From contig JAEYYL010000072.1 of assembly GCA_023430825.1 (NCBI GenBank), positions 1 through 13,942 of the forward strand: DNA of 13,942 nucleotides, given 5' to 3'. The notes under the pieces are model-generated. The model ran no database searches. It saw only the letters and a list, made by a program, of their open reading frames with translations, and was not told where the DNA came from. Positions 1-6,475 of this stretch are shown here, one piece after another; positions within the stretch are counted from its first letter, which is position 1; each line of letters opens with the position of its first letter. The position numbers and the translations under genes were made by a program. Source of the DNA: Verrucomicrobiota bacterium. GTDB taxonomy: Bacteria; Verrucomicrobiota; Verrucomicrobiia; Opitutales; Opitutaceae.

Positions 1-122
1 AGGAGTCTGTCGGACTTAGGCGCACAAAGGCGTTTATAGATGCATATTCGATCTCACGGGACCTTTTTATCGCGAATAATCGATGCCAGATGGCCTTCAT
101 TTTCTAAGTCCGACAGACTCTT
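1..122. repeat. REP-doublet or MITE-like imperfect palindrome
   Basis: The 17-base arm at 3-19 is the exact reverse complement of 104-120. Further inward pairings keep the same nesting order: 27-31 with 93-97, 42-45 with 84-87, and 46-50 with 73-77, leaving a loop of about 22 bases. The whole segment is therefore one long imperfect hairpin. Each arm begins with GGAG followed by a small self-complementary core (AGTC/GACT), the layout of REP sequences paired head to head. No ORF of note lies in it. The window starts at base 1, so a left flank or target-site duplication cannot be checked. The arm pairing is seen directly; the REP or MITE identity is inference. Confidence 0.6.
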
Positions 123-153
123 AGCGCAAGCCACCGTCGCTTCCGGCTTGAAG

Positions 154-232
154 GTAGGAGTCTGCTTGCAGGCGATTTCGGGCGGTCCCGCTGCTCACGC
201 AGCGAGCCACGGAGCCTGAATCGCCTGCAAGC
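154..232. repeat. Second REP-like inverted repeat, right arm truncated
   Basis: A GTAG head at 154-157 and GGAG at 157-160 precede a short palindrome CTGC-TT-GCAG at 162-171. The 14 bases 164-177 are exactly inverted at 219-232. The right arm lacks the GTAG/GGAG part. The left part resembles the GTAGGAG-plus-hairpin form known from Pseudomonas REP elements, and shares the eight bases GGAGTCTG with the neighbouring element at 2-9. It lies 16 bases past the stop of the S46 peptidase gene, so it may act as its transcript 3' end, but there is no U-tract on either strand to call it an intrinsic terminator. Confidence 0.55.
186..211 (+). repeat. 26-base dispersed repeat, copy 1 (loop of the REP-like element)
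   Basis: These 26 bases recur without mismatch at 3666-3691. The centre forms a hairpin CGCTGC-TCAC-GCAGCG (189-204). An alternative, mutually exclusive pairing GCTC/GAGC (193-196 with 204-207) is also possible. Here the repeat sits in the 41-base loop of the 164-177/219-232 inverted repeat. Confidence 0.7.
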
Positions 233-247
233 CGCGCTATCTTGCGG

Positions 248-2323
248 TTATTTGGAGCCGAGCAGTTCGGCGACGAGGGTGTCGGCGCCGTCGAGCTTGC
301 GCATCACCTCGAGGATCGCGCGGACGTCGACACTCACCGAGCGGGCGAGCGTCTCGGTGTAGGCGTAGTTCCAGACGAGCGTGTGGATGTTGCCATCGAA
401 AATGATGCCGATGAACTCGCCGTCGCGGTTCAGCACGGGACTGCCGGAATTTCCGCCGATGCTGTAGTTCGTGCTGATGAAATTGAACGGCGTGCTCAGA
501 TCGAACTTCTCCTTCGCCGCGAGCCAGCGCTCGGGGAGCTGGTAGGGCGAGACGTGGCCGCGGTCGGCGGCGCGCTCGAAGAGGCCGCCCATCTGCGTGT
601 AGGCGGGGATTTTCTCGCCGCCTTGCTCGATGCCTTTCACCACGCCGTAGGAGAGCCGAAGCGTGAACGTGGCGTCGGGCGAAACTTTGTCGCCGTCCTT
701 GGCATAGCGGACCTTCGCGATCTTGGCGTGAGCCTGCACCTTCAACTCGTTTTGTGCCTCGACGATCTTGCGCGCGGCGCGGGCGGGCTCGTCCATCGCG
801 AGCGCGAGGGCGATCATCGTGTCGGAGGCTTGCGCGAGCTGGTCGGCGCTCTGCGCGTAGAACGCGCGGCGGGCGGCGATGTCCTTCACGCGCGTGCCGG
901 CGACCAGTTCGGCGGCGCGCACGGCGGGCGATTTACCGTCGAGGGCGCGTTGCACGACCGGGTCGTTCGCGCCGAGCTCGATCGCGAGCACGGTGAGGAA
1001 GTGTTCGAGCTTCAGCGTCTCGAAGTCCTCGTGGATCGGCATGGCGGAGAACAGGGCGAGTTCGAAGGTGGTCTGGCCGGAGTCGCGATACTCGGCGAGC
1101 CGGTCGCCGTTGGGCTTGGTGCGCTCGGTGGCGGAGCGGACGAGTTTGCGCGCGAGGTCGAAGAGCTCCGAGTTGAAGGCATAGGCCTCGAGGTAATTGT
1201 AGCGCACGGCGTGTTCGGCGATGACCTGCTGGGCGGCGGCGATGTCGTCCCAGGCGGTGGCGGCGCCGAGGCTTTGGTCGCTGACCGCGAAGCCCTTCAA
1301 CGCGGCTTCCTCGGCTTGTTTGGCGGCGAGCAGCGCGGGATCGAGCAGGCCGGCGATGCGGCCGTCCCAGACCTTGCGGCTGTTCTCGATCGAGCGGAGT
1401 TCGTCCTGCGCGCGGCGGGCGTTTTCCTGGCCGCCTTTCGAGTAGCTGTTGAGCAGGACCTCGCGGCTTTTCAACCAGCGCAGGGCGTTGGGCACCTGCC
1501 GGTCGCGGGCGTATTCGAGTTCGGCGAGCGTGATCAGCCGCTGCGTGGCGCCGGGGTGGCCGGTGAGAAACACGAGATCGCCTTCGCGTGAACCCGCGGG
1601 ATTCCACTTGAAGAAATGTTCCACCTTCGCCGGCGCGTCGTTTTCGTAGGCGCGGAAGAGCGCGGCATCGATGTTGAAGCGCGGGTAGCCGAAGTTGTCG
1701 GGGTCGCCCCCGAAAAAGGCCGCCTGCTCCTCGGGCGCCCAGACGAGACGGACGTCGGTGTAGCGTTTGTAGCGATAAAGATGATACTGCGCGCCCTGGT
1801 AGAGCGTGACGACGTCGCTGCGCAGGCCGGTGGCGTCGAGCGATTCCTTTTCCAGCGCGGCCTTCGCGGCGTTGCGCGCGGCGAGGGCGGCTTCGGCGGA
1901 CATGTCGGGCTTTACGGCGGCGTTGATTTTTTCCGTCACATCCTCGATCGACATCAGGACGTTGAGTTCGAGATCGACGCACTTCAGCTCTTCGGCGCGA
2001 GTGCGGGCGTGGAAGCCGTCGTTGAGCAGGTTTTTCTCGCGCGTGCTGAGCTTGTGAAGCGCGTCGAAGGCGACGTGGTGGTTGGTGACGATCAGGCCGT
2101 CGGCCGAGGCGAAGGAGCCGGAGCCGCCGTTGTTGAAGCGCACGGAGGATTTTTGCGCGTGTTCGAGCCAGGCGGCGGTCGGGGTGAAGTCGTAGCGGGC
2201 CTGGAGATCTTTGACGGGAGGTTGATTGAGCAGCCACATACCGTCGTCGGCGCGGAGCGCGGCGGAGGCGGTGACAAGAAGGGCGAGGAGCGAACCAGCG
2301 AGAGAACGGAGCGCGATTTTCAT
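248..2323 (-). CDS. S46 family dipeptidyl-peptidase (DPP7-like specificity)
   Basis: A 691-residue serine exopeptidase of family S46, which removes dipeptides from the N-terminus of peptides in the periplasm or at the cell surface. Length is close to the usual 700-720. Residues 1-25 are a Sec signal peptide (K/R start, Leu/Ala core, A-L-R-A before D26). The chymotrypsin-fold triad is H83 (T-N-H-H), D219 (F-N-I-D) and S626 (G-N-S-G-S-P). G644 lies 18 residues after the Ser, matching the Gly of DPP7/DPP BII rather than the Arg of Asp/Glu-specific DPP11, so hydrophobic or broad P1 preference is inferred. N210, R215 and D643 match substrate N-terminus-binding positions as I recall them from DPP BII, but the usual Trp after N210 is Phe211. 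The start ATG is chosen because the signal peptide follows directly; no Shine-Dalgarno sequence precedes it. It is monocistronic and divergent from the next gene. Confidence 0.93.
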   Translation of the reverse strand: MKIALRSLAGSLLALLVTASAALRADDGMWLLNQPPVKDLQARYDFTPTAAWLEHAQKSSVRFNNGGSGSFASADGLIVTNHHVAFDALHKLSTREKNLLNDGFHARTRAEELKCVDLELNVLMSIEDVTEKINAAVKPDMSAEAALAARNAAKAALEKESLDATGLRSDVVTLYQGAQYHLYRYKRYTDVRLVWAPEEQAAFFGGDPDNFGYPRFNIDAALFRAYENDAPAKVEHFFKWNPAGSREGDLVFLTGHPGATQRLITLAELEYARDRQVPNALRWLKSREVLLNSYSKGGQENARRAQDELRSIENSRKVWDGRIAGLLDPALLAAKQAEEAALKGFAVSDQSLGAATAWDDIAAAQQVIAEHAVRYNYLEAYAFNSELFDLARKLVRSATERTKPNGDRLAEYRDSGQTTFELALFSAMPIHEDFETLKLEHFLTVLAIELGANDPVVQRALDGKSPAVRAAELVAGTRVKDIAARRAFYAQSADQLAQASDTMIALALAMDEPARAARKIVEAQNELKVQAHAKIAKVRYAKDGDKVSPDATFTLRLSYGVVKGIEQGGEKIPAYTQMGGLFERAADRGHVSPYQLPERWLAAKEKFDLSTPFNFISTNYSIGGNSGSPVLNRDGEFIGIIFDGNIHTLVWNYAYTETLARSVSVDVRAILEVMRKLDGADTLVAELLGSK

Positions 2324-2537
2324 GATCGTTAGGCGGTCACTAACGCGCGTTCGCGACGGGGAGACAAATCACAAATCCGGAGCGAAGATTGCCGCGGGGC
2401 GTGTGAGCAGCAGGGAAAACGAGGAGGCGGAGCTCAAGGAGGGCGGACCTGCATGAGCCGTGTCGGGAGATTTGAACGGACGGGGGACGTCCGTTATCCG
2501 GGCGGAGCGGGGTGGTGGATCAGCGCACGTGATTGGG

Positions 2538-2566
2538 TTGAACGCCGGTGCGCGGTCTCAAATAGT
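2538..2566 (+). promoter_or_regulatory. Possible sigma70-type promoter giving a leaderless transcript
   Basis: TTGAAC (2538-2543) and AATAGT (2561-2566) each match four of six bases of the -35 and -10 consensus and are spaced by 17 bases. The -10 box ends seven bases before the ATG at 2574, so a transcript would start at or very near the start codon. No Shine-Dalgarno sequence is present. With such short motifs a chance match is quite possible. Confidence 0.25.
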
Positions 2567-2573
2567 TGCGTGG

Positions 2574-5135
2574 ATGCCGGCGTCTGTTTCACCCCTTACA
2601 GCCCCGCGTCCGACGGCGCGGTGGTGGATGCTGGCGTTGTTTGCGGCGCTGGCGTTTGTGGGCTGGGACGCGGTGCAGAAGTTTCGTCACTATGCGAAGG
2701 CGAGCGCGACGTATGGGGTGGCGGTGCACGCTCCGGCGGCGGACGCGGCGAGCGTCACCGGCTGGGCGGAAGGGCGGCGCACGATCGTGTATCCGTCGCG
2801 TTGGGTCGATGCGCAGCACTGGATCATGCAGACGCAGCAGATGCTCGCGACGGGCGAGGCGCGCGTGCGGCATGTCGACGACGACAACGCGCCGCATGGG
2901 CGGGCGGTGCATTGGGGTGCTCCATTTCGCTGGTGGCTCGCAGCGTGCGCGGCGGTCGATCGCGCGTTCACCGGCGAACCGATCGGGCGGGCGGTGGAGC
3001 GGTCGGCGATTTTCGCGAATCCGGCGCTGTTGTCCCTGCTGTTGTCCAGCCTCGTGCCATGGGTGGCGGGCCGGTTCGGCGGCGGTGCGGCCGCATCGCT
3101 CGCGCTGCTGATGGTCGGGACGGCGCCGCTTTATGTGCTGTTCGATCCGGAGAACATGGATCACCACGGCGCGATCCAGGCGTGTGCGATGGTGACCTTG
3201 ATCGCGGTGCTGGCGGGCGGCAGCGGTTGGACGCGGGGAAAAGGCGACGCTGCCGGCGCGGAGCGAAGCTGGTTGCCGGACGCGGCGCAGGCGCGACGTG
3301 CGTTTACGCTTTCGGGCGTGGCGGGCGGTGTGGGGTTGTGGGTGAGCGCGGCGGGAATGATTCCGGTGTTCGCGGGCATCGGCCTCGGTGCTTTGGTCAG
3401 CGCGAGGCTCGGACGAAACGCGTCGGCTGCGGCGGATTTCGATGCGGATCTCTGGCGGCGCTGGGGCGCGATCGGCGGCGTGACCGCGCTGGGATGTTAT
3501 CTACTGGAGTATTTTCCGGGACATTTCGGCTGGCGGCTGGAGGTCAACCACCCGTTGTATGCGTTCGCGTGGCTGGGCGCGGGGGAAGTGCTCGCGCAGC
3601 TCACGGCGATCCTGGCGGGACGGCGGCGGAGCGCGGGGAATTTGGCGCACGCGGCGGGCGATCCATCCCGCTGCTCACGCAGCGAGCCACGCGCGACGGG
3701 TGGCGGTGGTGCGCGATGGCGTTTGGTGCTGGGCGCGGCGGCGATGGTGGCGCCGGCGGTGGTGATCGCGCTGGCGGGCGAGCGGGTGTTTGCGGTGAGC
3801 GACCGGTTTCTCTGGTCGTTGAGCAATGACTACACGCCGGAGTTTCAGGGGCTGGGCGTGGCGATGGGGCGGGCGGGTTGGAGTTTCACGACGATTGCGT
3901 CGTGTCTGCCGATGCTGCTCGTGGTGCCGGTGGTGGGGTGGCTGTCGCGCCGGTCGACGCCGGCGCTCGCCCGCGCGCTGGTCGCGGTCCCGCTCGCGGC
4001 GACGATCCTTTTCTGGCTGATGGCACTGAAGGAAATCCGGTGGTGGACGGTTGGATACGGTTTCATGATCGGTGTGGTGGTGATGGTCGGGAAACTGATC
4101 CCGGGGCTCGCGCGGTCGCGGCGGCAGCGCGCGGCGTGCTGGGCGGTCGTGGCGGTGGCGTTCGCGCCGGGATTGATCGACACGGTGCGGCGGATGCCGC
4201 GCGCCGAAGGGCTCACGGGCGACGATCTCTTCAGTTTCGCGGAGCGCGATCTCGCTCATACGCTGCGGCAGCGGGTGGGGTCGGGACCGTTGACGATTCT
4301 GAGTGGGCCGGCGACGACCTCGCGGATGATTTATTTCGGCGGGGCGAAGGGGCTCGGCACGCCCTACTGGGAAAATCTCGAGGGACTGAAGCGCGCGGCG
4401 GCGATTTTCGCGGCGGAGACGGCAGACGAGGCGCGCGAACGGGTGCGCGCGGCCGGCATCACGCATGTCGTATGGTTATCGTGGGACGATTTCGCGGACG
4501 CTTACGTGCGGTTGGCGCGCGGACTTGGTCCGGAGGAGCCGATCACGCGGCCGGCTTTCGGGTTCGAGTTGGGGCGGGCGCGCGTGCCGCCGGCGTGGTT
4601 GAGGCGGTTGCCCGATCATCTGCCTGACGTGCGGTTGTTCGAAGCCGAGCATGCCTTGATTTTCGAAGTGACCGAGCGCACGCGGCCGGAGCACGTGGTC
4701 GTGCGCGCCGCGCGCGATTTCCTTTATCGCGGGCAACTCGCCGCAGCGGTGGAATTGTTGCCGGAGCTGGAACGTTACCGCGGCGACCTGGCTTCGCAGG
4801 TGGCGTTGGCGCGGTTGCACATCGCGACGCAGAACCGTGCGGGGTTGGACGCGACGGTGGAGCGGGTGCGGGAGTTGCGCGGACAGCTTGCGACGCTCGA
4901 GCCGGAGGATCGGGTCGATTTGCTCGCCGTGCTGGCGATCTCCGGAAAAACCGGCGAGGCGCGCGAGGAACTGGCGGGGGTGCTGCGGGCGTTCGATGCG
5001 GCTGCGTTGCGCCAGCTCACGCCCGGCGCATTGAGAAATCTGCTCGGGCTGGTGCGACAGCTCGGCGGCACGTGGCCCGATCCGCAGTTGCCGATCCTCG
5101 CGGCGCAGCTGTTGCCCCCGGACGGCCGGCTGTGA
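2574..5135 (+). CDS. STT3-like GT-C membrane protein with C-terminal helical repeats
   Basis: An 853-residue protein with many membrane segments between about residues 17 and 535, then a soluble part. The first extracytoplasmic loop resembles that of oligosaccharyltransferases (STT3/AglB): D79-A-Q-H-W, then D102-D-D-N, P-H-G and a W-G-A-P motif. D196-H-H-G fits the second acidic motif, written D-H-H in archaeal AglB. A canonical WWDYG motif is missing; the nearest text is S-W-D-D-F at 636-640. Residues from about 708 are Ala/Leu-rich helical pairs resembling TPRs. The role inferred is transfer or polymerisation of a lipid-linked glycan, but acceptor and activity are unknown. I prefer ATG 2574 because the first membrane helix follows soon after. 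A GTG at 2460 in frame would add 38 residues of low-information sequence. Residues 365-373 are encoded by a dispersed DNA repeat. Any GT-C glycosyltransferase (PMT/GT39-like) is the alternative. Confidence 0.6.
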   Translation: MPASVSPLTAPRPTARWWMLALFAALAFVGWDAVQKFRHYAKASATYGVAVHAPAADAASVTGWAEGRRTIVYPSRWVDAQHWIMQTQQMLATGEARVRHVDDDNAPHGRAVHWGAPFRWWLAACAAVDRAFTGEPIGRAVERSAIFANPALLSLLLSSLVPWVAGRFGGGAAASLALLMVGTAPLYVLFDPENMDHHGAIQACAMVTLIAVLAGGSGWTRGKGDAAGAERSWLPDAAQARRAFTLSGVAGGVGLWVSAAGMIPVFAGIGLGALVSARLGRNASAAADFDADLWRRWGAIGGVTALGCYLLEYFPGHFGWRLEVNHPLYAFAWLGAGEVLAQLTAILAGRRRSAGNLAHAAGDPSRCSRSEPRATGGGGARWRLVLGAAAMVAPAVVIALAGERVFAVSDRFLWSLSNDYTPEFQGLGVAMGRAGWSFTTIASCLPMLLVVPVVGWLSRRSTPALARALVAVPLAATILFWLMALKEIRWWTVGYGFMIGVVVMVGKLIPGLARSRRQRAACWAVVAVAFAPGLIDTVRRMPRAEGLTGDDLFSFAERDLAHTLRQRVGSGPLTILSGPATTSRMIYFGGAKGLGTPYWENLEGLKRAAAIFAAETADEARERVRAAGITHVVWLSWDDFADAYVRLARGLGPEEPITRPAFGFELGRARVPPAWLRRLPDHLPDVRLFEAEHALIFEVTERTRPEHVVVRAARDFLYRGQLAAAVELLPELERYRGDLASQVALARLHIATQNRAGLDATVERVRELRGQLATLEPEDRVDLLAVLAISGKTGEAREELAGVLRAFDAAALRQLTPGALRNLLGLVRQLGGTWPDPQLPILAAQLLPPDGRL
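3666..3691 (+). repeat. 26-base dispersed repeat, copy 2, inside a coding region
   Basis: Exact copy of 186-211, including the CGCTGC-TCAC-GCAGCG hairpin. The five bases GGGCG precede both copies a few bases upstream (3656-3660 here, 180-184 in copy 1). It is read in frame as S-R-C-S-R-S-E-P-R (residues 365-373) in a polar loop between two hydrophobic segments of the STT3-like protein, a place where extra residues would be tolerated. Confidence 0.7.
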
Positions 5136-5227
5136 GTGGGCGGACCGTGCTTCGCGTCGCCATTTCGCGGGACGCCGGGAACACGGGCGGGCAGCGGGCT
5201 ACGAAGCATTCGCTAACCCCCTCCAAT

Positions 5228-5710
5228 ATGAAAACCAACTCCAGTCCTGTGCGCGGAAATGTTCTCCGCTCCCGTTTGCTCCCTGTTTCCTTCCTTGCGG
5301 CCGGCTTGGCCGTCGCGGGGATGACCGGATGCTCGAAAGAATCGCGTTCCGACGCGAGCGCCGCGGCGAAAAACGCCTACACCGAAACGAAGGACGCGAT
5401 GACGAATGCGTGGGACAACGTGAAGTCCTTCTCGTTTGAGGAAAAGGACAAGTTCGCCGCCAACGCCAAAGCGCTGTCGTCGCGGATGGACGCCCAAGTC
5501 GCGGAAGTGCGCGCGAACTACGCGGACGCGAAAGCGAGCGCCAGTCGCAAAGCGGCGATGGAGGAACTCAAAAACTCCGAAGCCGATTACAAGGCCAAGG
5601 TCGACGCGCTCGGCAACGCCACCGCCGCCACGTGGGACAGTGCGAAGCAGAACACGATCGCCGCGTGGGATCGCCTGCAGGCGGCCTATCACAAGGCGCG
5701 CGCGGATTGA
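5228..5710 (+). CDS. Small Ala/Lys-rich predicted lipoprotein
   Basis: A 160-residue protein. It has a basic N-terminus, a hydrophobic stretch (about 18-31) and a lipobox-like M-T-G-C with Cys35, so it is probably lipidated after signal peptidase II cleavage and anchored in a membrane facing the periplasm. M at -3 is not the best lipobox residue. The mature part is rich in Ala, Lys, Asp and Glu with regularly spaced aromatic residues (A-W-D-N, T-W-D-S, A-W-D-R), consistent with long amphipathic helices or a coiled coil. No enzymatic motif is seen; a structural or stress-related envelope role is only a guess. ATG 5228 is chosen because a signal sequence follows at once; the reading frame stays open upstream to 5072 without sensible protein. 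The 92 bases before it contain no Shine-Dalgarno sequence. It converges on tdk with a 32-base gap. Confidence 0.75.
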   Translation: MKTNSSPVRGNVLRSRLLPVSFLAAGLAVAGMTGCSKESRSDASAAAKNAYTETKDAMTNAWDNVKSFSFEEKDKFAANAKALSSRMDAQVAEVRANYADAKASASRKAAMEELKNSEADYKAKVDALGNATAATWDSAKQNTIAAWDRLQAAYHKARAD

Positions 5711-5742
5711 TGGAGCGCGTTCGGCGGACTCCGTCTCACGTA

Positions 5743-6330
5743 TCAGACGTGGCCGTGAGGTAGCGCGGATTTGAAGTGGCGGCGGCAAACGGAGACGTAG
5801 CGATCGTTGCCGCCGATTTCGACCTGGGCGCCTTCGCGCACGGCGTGGCCGTCGGCGCCGAGGCGCAGCACCATCGTCGCTTTGCGACCGCAGTGGCAGA
5901 TCGTTTTGATTTCGCTCAAGTCGTCGGCCCACGCGAGCAGCCAGCCGGACCCTTCGAAGAGGCGGCCCTGGAAATCCGTGCGCAGACCGTAGCAGAGCAC
6001 GGGGATGTCGAGCTCGTCGGCGACATCGCTGAGCTCGCGGACCTGGGCCTCGGTGAGGAATTGCGCCTCGTCGACGAGCACGCAGCTCACCGGCTGCGCG
6101 GCGTGATCGGCGCGGACGCGGGCGAGCAGGTCGTCCTGCGCGTCGAAGGCGATGGCGGCGGCCTCGAGCCCGATGCGGGATTTCACGCAGCCGACGCCCG
6201 CGCGGGTGTCGACGCCGGGCGTGAAGATCAGCGTGTGCATGCCGCGTTCGCGATAGTTGTAGCTCGACTGGAGCAGGACGGTCGATTTGCCGGCGTTCAT
6301 CGCCGAATAATAGAAATAGAGTTTCGCCAT
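5743..6330 (-). CDS. tdk: Thymidine kinase (type II, E. coli-like)
   Basis: A 195-residue cytoplasmic enzyme that phosphorylates thymidine (and deoxyuridine) with ATP in pyrimidine salvage. The P-loop is S9-A-M-N-A-G-K-S-T17. The catalytic acid is E88 in V-D-E-A-Q-F. The structural zinc site is C145, C147 (C-H-C-G), C182 and H185 (C-R-R-H). The substrate-binding end I-G-G-N-D-R-Y-V-S is intact. As I recall the E. coli protein, the match runs nearly end to end; this one stops about ten residues earlier, after the zinc site, so the short tail is not a loss of function. The ATG is supported by the conserved M-A-K-L-Y-F-Y-Y start. No Shine-Dalgarno sequence is visible. It is divergent from murJ and convergent with the lipoprotein gene, so it is likely transcribed alone. 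Confidence 0.97.
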   Translation of the reverse strand: MAKLYFYYSAMNAGKSTVLLQSSYNYRERGMHTLIFTPGVDTRAGVGCVKSRIGLEAAAIAFDAQDDLLARVRADHAAQPVSCVLVDEAQFLTEAQVRELSDVADELDIPVLCYGLRTDFQGRLFEGSGWLLAWADDLSEIKTICHCGRKATMVLRLGADGHAVREGAQVEIGGNDRYVSVCRRHFKSALPHGHV

Positions 6331-6396
6331 CGGAGTCGCCGAGAGTGAGACACCGGCGCGGGTGGGGGCAAGTGTGCGACAGGCGAGCGACCGGCA

Positions 6397-6431
6397 CCGC
6401 GCGCGACGCGCGGTCGCGACGCGACGCGTCG
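6397..6431. repeat. Two adjacent GC-rich hairpins between tdk and murJ
   Basis: Stem CCGCGC (6397-6402) pairs with GCGCGG (6408-6413) around a five-base loop; directly after it CGACGC (6417-6422) pairs with GCGTCG (6426-6431) around GAC. They lie in the divergent 145-base intergenic region, 45 bases before the murJ start. Divergent context argues against a terminator. They could sit in the murJ 5' leader, be protein-binding sites, or simply reflect CG-rich composition. Confidence 0.35.
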
Positions 6432-6475
6432 GCTAAGGACTTGCAGGCCCGCGGCGTGCGCGGACAACGTGGCGT

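Noticed and set aside
242..1591. Long plus-strand ORF (449 codons) over the S46 peptidase
   Set aside because: It lies antisense to a gene with a full catalytic triad and signal peptide. Its translation is Gly/Val/Arg/Glu-rich shadow sequence expected from high GC.
2460..2573. N-terminal extension of the STT3-like protein from GTG 2460
   Set aside because: The 38 extra residues have no signal or domain character and the first hydrophobic segment fits ATG 2574 better; kept only as an alternative start.
5148..5208. TGCTTCG/CGAAGCA inverted repeat after the STT3-like gene
   Set aside because: Seven base pairs with a 47-base loop and no U-tract; likely chance in GC-rich DNA.
5737..5751. CACGT-ATCAG-ACGTG hairpin between the lipoprotein gene and tdk as a bidirectional terminator
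   Set aside because: The stem is only five base pairs, overlaps the tdk stop codon and has no U-tract on either side.
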